Shown here one piece after another: positions 45,782-54,869 of a stretch of 64,000 nt of DNA. Source of the stretch: Gracilibacillus salinarum (GTDB lineage Bacteria > Bacillota > Bacilli > Bacillales > Amphibacillaceae). The position numbers and the translations under genes were made by a program. Under the pieces are notes generated by a model. It did no database searches. It was given only the letters and a program-made list of their open reading frames with translations, and was not told where the DNA came from. Position 1 is the stretch's first letter. Every line of letters starts with the position of its first letter. The stretch is taken from positions 3,730,001 to 3,794,000 of the forward strand of contig NZ_CP095071.1 of NCBI RefSeq assembly GCF_022919575.1. Reading direction: 5' to 3'.

Positions 45782-45871
45782 ATGTATAAAAAACAAGAGA
45801 GGTATTTGATGTGGCTGGCGTTTATTGTAGCAGGAATCATGCTGCTTTCTTTTATAGGAAAACTATTTTAG
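45782..45871 (+). CDS. Small membrane protein upstream of cydA
   Basis: 29 residues: MYKKQERYLM, one membrane span (WLAFIVAGIMLLSFIG) and KLF. AAGGAGTG lies eight bases before the ATG, and cydA begins 20 bp after the stop, so it is very likely translated with the oxidase. I do not recognise a named family. It may be an oxidase accessory peptide (inference). Confidence 0.55.
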   Translation: MYKKQERYLMWLAFIVAGIMLLSFIGKLF

Positions 45872-45891
45872 CAGAGAGGAAGTGATGACGA

Positions 45892-47235
45892 ATGGCAAAT
45901 GAGGAAGCGGTGTTTTTTAGTCGCGTATTAACTGAGTTAACCCTCACTTTTCATATTATATATGCAACCATCGGTGTTGGCGTCCCGTTAATGATTATGA
46001 TCGCACAATGGGTCGGGATCAAAAAGAATGATGAGCATTACATACTGCTGGCCAGAAGATGGACAAGAGGTTTTGTGATTACAGTTGCAGTCGGTGTTGT
46101 GACGGGAACTGTGATCGGTATGCAATTGTCGCTACTATGGCCGAACTTTATGGAATTGGCAGGACATATCATCTCGTTACCACTCTTTATGGAGACGTTT
46201 GCCTTTTTCTTTGAAGCGATTTTTTTAGGGATTTATTTATACACGTGGGATCGGTTCGAGAATCAGAAGAAACATTTACTATTGCTTGTTCCAGTGGCGA
46301 TTGGTGCCTCTTTTTCAGCGGTTTTTATTACGATGGTCAATGCATTTATGAATGCGCCTCAAGGTTTTGACATTGTAAACGGTGAACTGGTTAATATCAG
46401 TCCGATTCTGGCGATGTTCAACCCGGCAATGCCGACGAAAGTAGCGCATGTTGTTGCAACTGCGTATATGACTTCGGCTTTTGTGCTGGCAGCTATCGGT
46501 GCATTTCGTCTCCTCAAAGGATCTAATCATATTTATCACAAAAAAGCGATTTATTTAATGATGAAAGTTGGTTTTGTCTTTTCGATCGCGACAGCGCTTA
46601 TTGGAGACTTATCCGGTAAGTATTTAGCTGAATACCAGCCGGAAAAGCTGGCAGCTGCCGAATGGCATTTTGAAACAGAGGAAAATGCCTCACTGATTTT
46701 GTTCGGGGTACTGCAGGACGGGGAAGTGAAGTATCAGATTGAAATCCCATATGCTTTGAGTATTCTTGCTCATAGTAATCCAACTGCTGAAGTGACAGGG
46801 CTCAATGAATTTCCGGAAGATGAAATACCACCCTTGTATATCCATTACTTATTTAATATTATGGTCGCAATCGGTATGCTGATGCTGTTCGTATCGGGAC
46901 TGTATTTATATGCGAAGCGTCGGGGCTGGCGTTTTGTTAATCAAAAGTGGTATCGCTGGCTGATCGTTGCTGGTGGACCGCTCTCGATTATCGCCATTGA
47001 AACCGGCTGGTGGTTGGCTGAAGTAGGCCGGCAGCCATGGATTTTACGAGGCATACTTAAAGTAGAAGATGCAGCAACGACTAGTAACCATGTTGATTTG
47101 ATGCTGATTGCTTTTGCCTTGTTATATTTAGTGCTGGGTATCGGTTCAGTGGTGATACTATCCCGTATGTTTAGACGGAATCCGGTGGAACAAGAATTAC
47201 AAGACCGCACTAGAGAAAAAGGGAGTGACTTTTAA
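45892..47235 (+). CDS. cydA: Cytochrome bd-type quinol oxidase subunit I
   Basis: 447 residues with a short Q loop, as in Bacillus/CIO-type oxidases. Near the N-terminus FSRVLTELTLTFHIIYATIGVG holds the haem b595 His region; MQLSLLWPNFMELAGHI and GWWLAEVGRQPWIL (conserved GRQPW) are present, and His/Met ligands lie in the expected helices. About nine spans. Reduces O2 to water with quinol in the membrane. AGAGAGGAAG precedes the start; cydB overlaps by 1 bp. Confidence 0.95.
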   Translation: MANEEAVFFSRVLTELTLTFHIIYATIGVGVPLMIMIAQWVGIKKNDEHYILLARRWTRGFVITVAVGVVTGTVIGMQLSLLWPNFMELAGHIISLPLFMETFAFFFEAIFLGIYLYTWDRFENQKKHLLLLVPVAIGASFSAVFITMVNAFMNAPQGFDIVNGELVNISPILAMFNPAMPTKVAHVVATAYMTSAFVLAAIGAFRLLKGSNHIYHKKAIYLMMKVGFVFSIATALIGDLSGKYLAEYQPEKLAAAEWHFETEENASLILFGVLQDGEVKYQIEIPYALSILAHSNPTAEVTGLNEFPEDEIPPLYIHYLFNIMVAIGMLMLFVSGLYLYAKRRGWRFVNQKWYRWLIVAGGPLSIIAIETGWWLAEVGRQPWILRGILKVEDAATTSNHVDLMLIAFALLYLVLGIGSVVILSRMFRRNPVEQELQDRTREKGSDF

Positions 47236-48260
47236 TGACATTAGAAATAATAGGCATCACCGTGCTATGGTTATTTCTATTCGGTTATGTCATCATTGCC
47301 TCAATCGATTTTGGAGCAGGCTTTTTCAATGCATACAGTCTGTTGACTAATAAAAATCACATTCTGATCAAGATTATCCAGCGCTATCTGTCCCCTGTCT
47401 GGGAAGTGACAAATGTATTTCTTGTCTTCTTCTTTGTAGGTATGATCGGCTTCTTTCCGAAGACTGCTTTTTATTACGGTACAACCTTACTCGTCCCCGC
47501 CAGTCTGGCACTTATCTTATTAGCGATTCGCGGTTCCTATTATGCATTTGAAACGTATGGGTCGCGAGGGCACAAAGGGTATGCTTTTGCATATGGGTTG
47601 TCTGGTTTGTTAATTCCGGCAGCGCTGTCTGTTTCGCTGGTGATTTCGGAGGGCGGATTTGTCTCGCTTGTAGACGGGGCTCCGGTATTGCACTACCAAG
47701 AATTATTTTACAGTCCATTAACGTGGAGCATCGTTTTTCTCGCGATTACATCTGTTTTGTATATTTCTTCCGTGTTTCTTACCTGGTATGCCAAGCATGC
47801 AGGAGATGAGGAGGCAACGGGTCTGATGCGTAAATACGCGCTCATCTGGGCGTTCCCGACCATGATAACTGCTTTTGGGATTATTGTTGAGCTTCGTGCG
47901 CACAATCCTGAACATTTTGAGAATATCGTTGACATATGGTGGGCTTTTCTCATATCAGGTCTATTGTTTATCGGAACTTTTTGGCTGATTTTAATGAAAC
48001 GTCAATACGCACTTGCCTTTTGTATGCTGGTAGCACAATTTTTTATTGCTTTTCTTGGTTATGGCTGGTCACATCGACCTTATTTGTTGTATCCACACTT
48101 GACCTTATACGATGGGTTTACTAATGAAGCAATGGCAACGGCTTTAATTATTGCGTTTATTTTAGGTTTTCTGCTGCTGCTACCTTCCCTTCACTTACTG
48201 CTAAGACTGTTCTTGTTTAACAAAGAGTATGTAACAGGTAAGAAGAATCATCATGTATAG
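47235..48260 (+). CDS. cydB: Cytochrome bd-type quinol oxidase subunit II
   Basis: 341 residues, about eight spans: LEIIGITVLWLFLFGYVIIASIDFGAGFF is the usual opening, with SPVWEVTNVFLVFFFVGMIGFFP. It packs against CydA. TAATG overlap with cydA; the CydS-like gene follows 11 bp later. No cydC/cydD in the window. Confidence 0.95.
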   Translation: MTLEIIGITVLWLFLFGYVIIASIDFGAGFFNAYSLLTNKNHILIKIIQRYLSPVWEVTNVFLVFFFVGMIGFFPKTAFYYGTTLLVPASLALILLAIRGSYYAFETYGSRGHKGYAFAYGLSGLLIPAALSVSLVISEGGFVSLVDGAPVLHYQELFYSPLTWSIVFLAITSVLYISSVFLTWYAKHAGDEEATGLMRKYALIWAFPTMITAFGIIVELRAHNPEHFENIVDIWWAFLISGLLFIGTFWLILMKRQYALAFCMLVAQFFIAFLGYGWSHRPYLLYPHLTLYDGFTNEAMATALIIAFILGFLLLLPSLHLLLRLFLFNKEYVTGKKNHHV

Positions 48261-48271
48261 GAGGAAAAAAG

Positions 48272-48370
48272 ATGAATGAATTTCTGATTTTTGTTGCACC
48301 ATTCCTGATTATTATCGTAGCGCTTATATTCGTCTTCTGGTGGGCAGCTCGGGATAAAGATGCTTCTTGA
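48272..48370 (+). CDS. cydS: CydS-like small subunit of the bd oxidase
   Basis: 32 residues: MNEFLIFVAPFLIIIVALIFVFWWAARDKDAS. One membrane span, an N-out MxxFLI.xAP start and the acidic-basic tail closely resemble CydS, the third subunit seen in the Geobacillus bd oxidase structure. TAGGAGG precedes the ATG, 11 bp after cydB. Too short for ordinary gene callers. Confidence 0.75.
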   Translation: MNEFLIFVAPFLIIIVALIFVFWWAARDKDAS

Positions 48371-48453
48371 ATAATAAGCTTTTCTTTTTATTCCTTACTT
48401 ACGCCTATCCGATTTATTGCATAGGATGGAGAGAAAGGTATAAGGAGAGGAGA

Positions 48454-48936
48454 ATGGACGTGTATTATCAACCTTATTATTACCATAACTTCTACCCTGG
48501 CTATTATTATCGACCTGTACAGCAACAGCATCATTCAGCTGATTATGGTGGGCAGCCATATGTAGTAAATATAGACGAAGCTACGAAACAGAACCAGAAC
48601 TATCGAACAGCGATATGGACTGGGGAACACCTGCAAGTGACGTTAATGAGTATTGGTGTGGGGCAAGATATTGGTTTAGAAGTACACCCTGATACAGATC
48701 AGTTTCTTCGGGTTGAACAAGGGCAAGGGATGGTCATGATGGGAGACGAAAAGAATTACTTGAATTATAAGCAATATGTGGGCGATGATTTTGCAATAAT
48801 GGTACCAGCGGGAAAATGGCATAATATTGTCAACACCGGATATGAACCGCTAAAGTTATATTCGATCTACGCCCCGCCCGAGCATCCATATGGCACCGTA
48901 CACCAAACAAAACAAAGCGCCATGCGAGCGGAATAA
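48454..48936 (+). CDS. Cupin-domain protein with Tyr-rich N-terminus
   Basis: 160 residues. The first ~25 (VYYQPYYYHNFYPGYYYRP, then QQQHH) are Tyr/His/Pro-rich as in spore-coat or surface proteins. Residues 45-145 form a cupin: LEVHPDTDQFLRVEQGQGMVMMG (HxxxxxxxxxxxG metal motif) and VPAGKWHNIVNTG. Small-molecule binding or isomerase activity is possible. ATG 48454 has AAGGAGAGGAG. A terminator follows. A coat role is a guess. Confidence 0.85.
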   Translation: MDVYYQPYYYHNFYPGYYYRPVQQQHHSADYGGQPYVVNIDEATKQNQNYRTAIWTGEHLQVTLMSIGVGQDIGLEVHPDTDQFLRVEQGQGMVMMGDEKNYLNYKQYVGDDFAIMVPAGKWHNIVNTGYEPLKLYSIYAPPEHPYGTVHQTKQSAMRAE

Positions 48937-48945
48937 CAGATAATG

Positions 48946-48978
48946 AAGCTGTCAAACTTGAGTTTGGCAGCTTGCTTT
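48946..48978 (+). terminator. Terminator of the cupin gene
   Basis: AAGCTGTCAAACT and AGTTTGGCAGCTT form the stem, with a T-rich tail. The remaining gap to 49205 shows no gene. Confidence 0.75.
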
Positions 48979-49205
48979 ATTAGGATAAATATATGAGTAA
49001 TCAAAGTTAAAATCTTTATATGGCAGACGATTTGAGAATAGATAAGAAGTAGTATCTGGCCCCTTAATTGTTGTCCCAATTCCATACATAACGATTTTGA
49101 CACGAAATGTTCAGTATTTATTAAGTTTACCCAGATGAATAGCTTCTGGTGCTGTGATAGAATAAGAAGGGAAGTATTCTGCGCAAAACACTGATTTATT
49201 CTTAT

Positions 49206-49335
49206 CACGGCGCTACTATCCCCATATCAAAATTCGAGAGGTAAATTAAGAAGCTAAGTGGGGGATAAACGGACGATAACTTCCTGATAAGTTTCGCTAG
49301 CAATCATAGAGGGTCAAAAACGCCCACTGCTTTAT
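49206..49335 (+). mobile_element. Palindromic mini-element, near-full copy (130 bp)
   Basis: CACGGCGCTACTATCCCC, the conserved AAGTGGGGGATAAACGGACGATAACTTCCTG region and CAATCATAGAGGG are kept; the right hairpin has decayed and the GATTGAAGTCTCA part is missing before CTTTAT. Confidence 0.75.
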
Positions 49336-49376
49336 ATAGACTAATTATTTTTATTGGATATAGAAAGGATAGATAT

Positions 49377-49730
49377 ATGATGAGTAATCAACATAACTCG
49401 CACCAGCAGTTGCCACCAAAAACATGTACAATTGATCGTCTTGTTACAATAGAAGCAGATGTAGAAAAAGTGATTAATGGAGAAAAAACGGCAACAAGAC
49501 GAAATGGCCGATATGCAGATATTGGAGAGGTAATGACTTTGAAAGACCATCATTTCCGTGTCGATAAAGTGTATCAGCAGTCACTTGGAATGATTACAGA
49601 TGAGGATGCTAAACGTGAAGGCTTTGGTAATTTAGAAGCATACAAACAAGCTATTTTAGCACTTCATCCTGGAATGCCATGGGGACCAAAAATGAAGGTG
49701 TGGGTACACGAGTTTAGTGCCGTTGATTAA
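49377..49730 (+). CDS. ASCH domain-containing protein
   Basis: 117 residues. VEKVINGEKTATRRNGRYADIGEVMTLKDHHFRVDKVYQQSL is the PUA-like ASCH fold, with the conserved KTATRR segment lining its cleft, and WGPKMKVWVHEF ends it. ASCH proteins bind RNA or modified nucleosides; exact function unknown. GAAAGGAT before the start. Monocistronic. Confidence 0.88.
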   Translation: MMSNQHNSHQQLPPKTCTIDRLVTIEADVEKVINGEKTATRRNGRYADIGEVMTLKDHHFRVDKVYQQSLGMITDEDAKREGFGNLEAYKQAILALHPGMPWGPKMKVWVHEFSAVD

Positions 49731-49813
49731 TGGTGTCATTCTGCCATTGACATATAACGACAAAACATGCTAAAGTTATCAATAATCAAAACGTTAACTT
49801 AATAGGATCTTGT

Positions 49814-49974
49814 CTTATCAAGAGAGGTGGAGGGAATGGCCCTTTGAAGCCTCGGCAACCATTAAGCATTGCTTAATACAGGTGCCAAATCCAACTAAGT
49901 CACTATACTTAGTAGAGATAAGGAGTTATAGTAGCAAGTTGAATCTCTCTATCTCTAGGTAGGGAGATTTTTGT
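49814..49974 (+). ncRNA. SAM-I riboswitch (S-box) with terminator
   Basis: Aptamer 49814-49922: CTTATC at the 5' end pairs with GATAAG at 49917-49922; AAGAGAGGTGGAGGGA, TGGCCC, GCCTCGGCAACC and AGGTGCCAAATCC are the S-box conserved blocks. The expression platform is AATCTCTCTA (49942-49951) with TAGGGAGATT (49960-49969) and a T run. SAM binding should stop transcription. The only gene downstream in reach is the thiolase at 50118; no promoter is visible between. Confidence 0.95.
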
Positions 49975-50117
49975 ATATGCAGAAAAATTTTAGTGGAGAG
50001 CTTAGTCGTTGACTCGTGCGATCTGTATGAAAAGCTTTTAGCAACTTTAAAAATCAGAATATTTGATATGTTCAAAAAACTATAAAGCTAGTAAAAAATT
50101 AAGAGGGTGAATACAGA

Positions 50118-51275
50118 ATGTCGATTGTACTTATAGACGGAATACGAACACCTTTTGGAAAATGGAATGGGGCACTATCATCCTATTCAGCAACTGAATT
50201 AGCAAGTGAACCAGTGAAGTACTTGCATGAAAAATATCCTGAATTAGCACCGATTGATGGTGTGCTGTTAGCGGAAGTCATTCAGGCAGGGCAAGGCCAA
50301 AACCCTGCAAGGCAAGTAGCATATAAGGCTGGAATAAGCAGCGATACTCCTGCTATTACATTGAATAATGTTTGTTTAGGGGGAGTAGCGTCTGTCATTG
50401 ATGCGACACGGAGAATTAAGTTGCAGGAAGGTACAACTTATATCGTCGGCGGGTTTGATTCCATGTCGAATGCACCTTATACGATAGCGAAGCATGTTAA
50501 AAAGTTTGGGCATCAAGCCATGACAGATACGTTAATACATGACGGCTTATGGTGTTCGTTGAGTGAGCAATCGATGGGAGCACTGACGGAACAGGCAAAT
50601 CACCAATATGGCATTGACAGAGAGGAGCAGGATCACTTCGCCGCTCTCTCTCAACAGCGTGCAGCCTCAGCTCGGACCAAAGGATATTTACAAGATGAGA
50701 TTTTGCCAATTCCCGGCTTGTTAGAGGAAGATGAGGGTATTCGTCCGCAGACAACGGCAGAAAAACTAGCAAACTTGAAACCTGCCTTTGCAGAGGGGGG
50801 CACGATTACGGCAGGGAATGCATCACAGATGACGGATGGAGCGAGTATCGGTATCGTCACATCTAGTGAAAAAGCTGATGCATTAGGTCTTGCTCCGCTT
50901 GCAACGATTACTGGTTGGGCAGAAACAGCAGGTCCGGATACCAGTTTGCAAACAAAACCAGCTGATGCGGTAGAGAAGCTGTTAACAGCACAACAGCTCT
51001 CGGTTGACGATATTGATTTATTTGAGATAAACGAAGCTTTTGCAAGTGTGGTTATTGCAAGCTGTCATGCGCTTAACATTGATATGGATAAGGTGAATGT
51101 TAACGGTGGAGCAATCGCGATTGGGCATCCACTAGGTGGAACAGGGTTTCGGTTAATTTTAACCTTAGCTAAAGAATTACAACGTCGTGGCGGTGGAAAA
51201 GGAATAGCTTCATTATGTGGCGGCGGTGGTCAAGGAATAGCGATTTTAATTGAAGTGCAAACGAAAGGAGAATGA
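50118..51275 (+). CDS. Acetyl-CoA C-acyltransferase (thiolase)
   Basis: 385 residues, intact thiolase: LNNVCLGGVASV holds the nucleophilic Cys, AIAIGHPLGGTG the catalytic His and SLCGGGGQGIA the second Cys. It splits or forms acetoacetyl-CoA or a 3-ketoacyl-CoA. GAGGGTG precedes the ATG. First gene of a six-gene operon behind the SAM riboswitch; ligase gene overlaps closely. Confidence 0.93.
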   Translation: MSIVLIDGIRTPFGKWNGALSSYSATELASEPVKYLHEKYPELAPIDGVLLAEVIQAGQGQNPARQVAYKAGISSDTPAITLNNVCLGGVASVIDATRRIKLQEGTTYIVGGFDSMSNAPYTIAKHVKKFGHQAMTDTLIHDGLWCSLSEQSMGALTEQANHQYGIDREEQDHFAALSQQRAASARTKGYLQDEILPIPGLLEEDEGIRPQTTAEKLANLKPAFAEGGTITAGNASQMTDGASIGIVTSSEKADALGLAPLATITGWAETAGPDTSLQTKPADAVEKLLTAQQLSVDDIDLFEINEAFASVVIASCHALNIDMDKVNVNGGAIAIGHPLGGTGFRLILTLAKELQRRGGGKGIASLCGGGGQGIAILIEVQTKGE

Positions 51276-51277
51276 TC

Positions 51278-53206
51278 ATGAGTAGTCAAATTGCAACGCA
51301 TAACCGAGTATTATGGCAACCTTCCCAGCATGATACGGATCAGTCCCATCTAAAAGCATTTGCCGAGTTTGTTGATCAGCCGTTATTTCCATATGACAGA
51401 CTGCACCGTTGGTCGATCACTCATATTGCGGAGTTTTGGTCAGCTGTATGGGATTACGCTGGTATCATTGGAGAAAAGGGCGATCGATATTACACTGCAG
51501 CAGCTTCCATGGCGGATGCGGTCTTTTTTCCAGATGCATCGCTTAATTTTGCAGAAAATGTCCTGCGCGCTAATCCTGACAACATAGCAGCCTATCAGGC
51601 AGACGAAACAGGTGTGACCCAAGCGATCACATTTCGAGATCTAAGCGAGCAAGTGGCTAAAGCGCAACATGGTTTAAGACAATTAGGTGTGAGAAAGGGC
51701 GATCGTGTAGCAGGTGTTACAACGAATAATATTGACGGCCTTGTAGCGTTATTGGCAACTGCTTCCCTTGGAGGAATCTGGACGTCTTGCTCACCGGATT
51801 TTGGTGCAAAAGGGATTATCGATCGAATTGGGCAAGTGCAGCCGAAAGTATTGATTGCTCACCTTCACTATCAATATAAAGGAAAACCATTTGATATTTC
51901 TGCTAAAGTCGAGGATATAGCAGCACAGATGGATAGTATACAGCATGTAGTGACTACGACAGATATTACGGATGGTGCGATAAGCTGGGAATCACTATTA
52001 GATAATCAAGCTGTTAAGCCAGAATTCGAACAAGTAAACTTCAGTGACCCTCTTTATATTTTGTACACGTCAGGTACAACCGGTTTGCCGAAAGCGATTG
52101 TCCATTCAGTTGGTGGTACATTGTTGCAACATGTCAAGGAACACCAGCTACATGGCGATTTAAAAGAAACAGATACACTGTTCTGGTACACCAACACTGC
52201 CTGGATGATGTATCCATGGCTCGTAACAGGGTTAGCAAGTGGTGCATCGTTACTGTTATATGATGGAGCACCAATGTTACCGGATCGCCCAGCACATCTA
52301 TGGGATATCGCAGAGGAGATTCAGTTAACCCATTTCGGCACTAGCCCAAAATATTTAGAGTCTTTAGCAAAAGCGGGCGTAAGGTTAAAAGATGACTATA
52401 CGTTATCCTCTCTAAAGTCGATACTATCTTGCGGAGCTCCCTTAGTTAGTGAGCAGTATGACTGGGTATATGACACCATTAAAGAAGATCTCATGCTTCA
52501 ATCGATTTCCGGCGGTACCGAGATTATTGGCTGCTTTGTGATGGGTTCTCCCATTCATCCGGTGGTTCGTGGCGAGATTAGCTGCAAAGCATTGGGCATG
52601 GCTGTGGATGTATTGGATGAACGCGGCATTTCTGTCTTCGGCAAAAAAGGCGATTTAGTTTGTACGGAGCCTTTTCCGAGCATGCCTCTTACGTTCTATG
52701 GAGAGGGCGGCGATGAACGCTATCGTAATAATTATTTTTCAGATCGACCAGGCGTCTGGACACATGGTGATTTTGCTGAACAGACAATCGATCAATCGCT
52801 AGTAATCTATGGCAGAGCAGACACAGTTTTGAATCCAGGAGGCATCCGGATTGGTACCGCTGAGATTTACAGTGTGGTGGATCATATTGATGAAATACAA
52901 GATTCCGTCGTTTTTGGCTTGCCTTGTGACAATGATGAGGAAATTGTGTTATGCGTGGTGACGGAACACTTAACGAAAGAGTTGGCACAAACTATTCGTC
53001 AGGAAATCCGGCAGAAGGCATCGCCGCGTCATGTACCACGACGAATTTATCAAGTTTCAGACATTCCTCATACGATTAACGGTAAAAAAGTAGAAGGAGC
53101 TGCGAAGACGACAGCTATTGGTGCAGAGGTGAAAAACCAAGCATCGATTCGTAATCCAGCATGTTTAGCCGAATTCAGCGACATCAAGAAAAAGGAGTGT
53201 TACTGA
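51278..53206 (+). CDS. Acetoacetate-CoA ligase (acetoacetyl-CoA synthetase)
   Basis: 642 residues, the AACS length rather than short acyl-CoA ligases. YILYTSGTTGLPKAIVHS is the P-loop-like ATP motif, SGGTEIIGCF the adenylate motif, and FPDASLNFAENVL is typical of acetoacetyl-CoA synthetases. NGKKVEGA carries the C-terminal Lys. It activates a keto acid with ATP and CoA. Start 51278 is seven bases after GGAG; 51272 is too close to it. Substrate could be a relative of acetoacetate. Confidence 0.92.
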   Translation: MSSQIATHNRVLWQPSQHDTDQSHLKAFAEFVDQPLFPYDRLHRWSITHIAEFWSAVWDYAGIIGEKGDRYYTAAASMADAVFFPDASLNFAENVLRANPDNIAAYQADETGVTQAITFRDLSEQVAKAQHGLRQLGVRKGDRVAGVTTNNIDGLVALLATASLGGIWTSCSPDFGAKGIIDRIGQVQPKVLIAHLHYQYKGKPFDISAKVEDIAAQMDSIQHVVTTTDITDGAISWESLLDNQAVKPEFEQVNFSDPLYILYTSGTTGLPKAIVHSVGGTLLQHVKEHQLHGDLKETDTLFWYTNTAWMMYPWLVTGLASGASLLLYDGAPMLPDRPAHLWDIAEEIQLTHFGTSPKYLESLAKAGVRLKDDYTLSSLKSILSCGAPLVSEQYDWVYDTIKEDLMLQSISGGTEIIGCFVMGSPIHPVVRGEISCKALGMAVDVLDERGISVFGKKGDLVCTEPFPSMPLTFYGEGGDERYRNNYFSDRPGVWTHGDFAEQTIDQSLVIYGRADTVLNPGGIRIGTAEIYSVVDHIDEIQDSVVFGLPCDNDEEIVLCVVTEHLTKELAQTIRQEIRQKASPRHVPRRIYQVSDIPHTINGKKVEGAAKTTAIGAEVKNQASIRNPACLAEFSDIKKKECY

Positions 53207-54369
53207 TGGTAAAACGTCCAAGAGGAGCGATAATCGGTATTGGTGAGCTCCAACCAGAGCGCTATTCAGAAGGGAAAACAACATTGAGTTTAATAGCAGA
53301 ATCGGTCCAGCTTGCCTTGCAAGACGCCGCTATTACTAAAGATGAAATAGATGGTTTGCTGGTTGGTCCGCAGGTAGGGGAAACACCACAGCACGTACCT
53401 GCTACGGTGTCAGAATATTTAGGCATTTCGCCAGCTATGTCTAATACAGTAGATCTCGGTGGAGCTACCGGGGCTGGTATGATATGGCGTGCAGCAGCTG
53501 CAATCGAAGCTGGTATGTGCGAAACAGTTGTCTGTGTATTAGCAAATAAAAATGAAAGAGATAGTGCCCCACGTTCACCTAATCGTAATCCTATACGTGA
53601 ATTTGATGTACCTTTTGGTGCTTCAGGGGCTAACACGTCATATGCACTGCTGAAAAGGCAGCATATGGAGCAATATGGTTCACAGCAGGAGGACTTTGCC
53701 CGGATTGCCTATTGGTCGAGAAAAAATGCTTTAAAAAATCCTAAGGCCATCTTTTATAACAAACCAGTAGAGTTAGAGGATATTTCACATTCTCCGATCA
53801 TTTCTGATCCTCTGCATCTGTTGGAAATTGTGATGCCATGTGCCGGGGGAGCAGCAGTGATTGTGACCTCAGAAGAGAAGGCAAAAAAAGCTGCCAAACA
53901 ACCAGTGTTTTTGAGAGGAGCAGGCGAAAAAATCACCCATCGTGCTGTCAGTCAAGCACCTGCTCTGGATCAGTTACCTTTTCAATATTCGATTCCTCAA
54001 AGTTTACGGCAGGCCAATATTTCAGCGGAAGAACTTGATTTGTTCTCCTTGTATGATTGTTATACCAGTGTTGTTGCGGTGCAGCTGGAAAGTATCGGAT
54101 TATGTGAGCAAGGCAAGTTTGGTGATTTCATCCGCAAGCATAGCTTCAGCCATGATGGGGATTATCCGTTGAATACACATGGCGGTCAACTGGGCTTTGG
54201 TCAAGCTGATTTAGCAGGTGGTATGTCTCATGTGATTGAGGCTGTTGTACAGTTACGAGGTGAAGCCGGCGAACGGCAAATTCCTAACGCCAAGCATGCA
54301 CTGGTGACAGGCAATGGTGCGACTTTAAGTGAAACAACCTCATTAGTGTTAGGAGGAGAGCTGTCATGA
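53206..54369 (+). CDS. Thiolase-like protein lacking the usual nucleophilic Cys (DUF35 partner type)
   Basis: 387 residues with the thiolase fold (GAIIGIGELQPERYSEGKTT, then NTHGGQLGFGQ in the His region). In the place of the nucleophile the sequence reads VDLGGATGAGMIW, so no Cys. Such proteins pair with DUF35 OB-fold proteins in lipid-transfer-protein/thiolase complexes. TGATG overlap with the ligase gene; the DUF35 gene overlaps its end by 4 bp. Its reaction is unknown. Confidence 0.85.
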   Translation: MVKRPRGAIIGIGELQPERYSEGKTTLSLIAESVQLALQDAAITKDEIDGLLVGPQVGETPQHVPATVSEYLGISPAMSNTVDLGGATGAGMIWRAAAAIEAGMCETVVCVLANKNERDSAPRSPNRNPIREFDVPFGASGANTSYALLKRQHMEQYGSQQEDFARIAYWSRKNALKNPKAIFYNKPVELEDISHSPIISDPLHLLEIVMPCAGGAAVIVTSEEKAKKAAKQPVFLRGAGEKITHRAVSQAPALDQLPFQYSIPQSLRQANISAEELDLFSLYDCYTSVVAVQLESIGLCEQGKFGDFIRKHSFSHDGDYPLNTHGGQLGFGQADLAGGMSHVIEAVVQLRGEAGERQIPNAKHALVTGNGATLSETTSLVLGGELS

Positions 54370-54773
54370 ATATTTCATTTCCGGAACCGACAATTACACC
54401 GATCACGAAACCATTTTGGGATAGCATGGAGCAGAAGAAATTTAACCTGCAGCGATGTGAGGATTGCAAGCATTGGATTTTTTACCCGCGAGCACATTGT
54501 CCTCATTGCTTCGGCAATCGCCTTACATGGCAGGAAGCGACAGGAAAAGGCCGCTTGAAAACATGGAGCATCGTGCATCGCGCTAGTCATCCTGCATGGC
54601 AATCTCTTACTCCATATGCTGTAGGAATTGTTGAGTTAGAAGAAGGTCCTTCCATGCTGACGCATTTATTGATCAGAGCAGAGGAGCTTCACTATCAATT
54701 ACCAGTTGAAATCAGCTATCATGTCCTGAATGAGCGACAATTACCGTTTTTCAAAAAGAGAGGAGGAGCGTGA
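54366..54773 (+). CDS. DUF35 OB-fold protein with rubredoxin-like zinc ribbon
   Basis: 135 residues. Zinc ribbon RCEDCKHWIFYPRAHCPHC (two CxxC), then an OB fold (GRLKTWSIVHRASHPAW, YAVGIVELEEGPSMLTHLL). It binds acyl-CoA and acts with the adjoining thiolase-like protein. ATGA overlap with that gene. Confidence 0.92.
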   Translation: MNISFPEPTITPITKPFWDSMEQKKFNLQRCEDCKHWIFYPRAHCPHCFGNRLTWQEATGKGRLKTWSIVHRASHPAWQSLTPYAVGIVELEEGPSMLTHLLIRAEELHYQLPVEISYHVLNERQLPFFKKRGGA

Positions 54774-54776
54774 ATC

Positions 54777-54869
54777 ATGATTTATACGTATCTTGCATTA
54801 ATTGCTGTCTTCTGGATTATCGGACTTTCGATTTGGTTCAAGTTTTATCGCGGCGCAAACCGTCCGTAA
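54777..54869 (+). CDS. Small membrane protein before a symporter, 3' end altered by insertion
   Basis: 30 residues as it stands: MIYTYLALIAVFWIIGLSIWFKFY plus RGANRP, the last six codons supplied by the mini-element. Without the insertion it would read WFKFYKNN and stop, 27 residues. One membrane span, AGGAGGAG upstream, 3 bp after the DUF35 gene. Probably an accessory peptide of the symporter (inference); no family recognised. Confidence 0.6.
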   Translation: MIYTYLALIAVFWIIGLSIWFKFYRGANRP

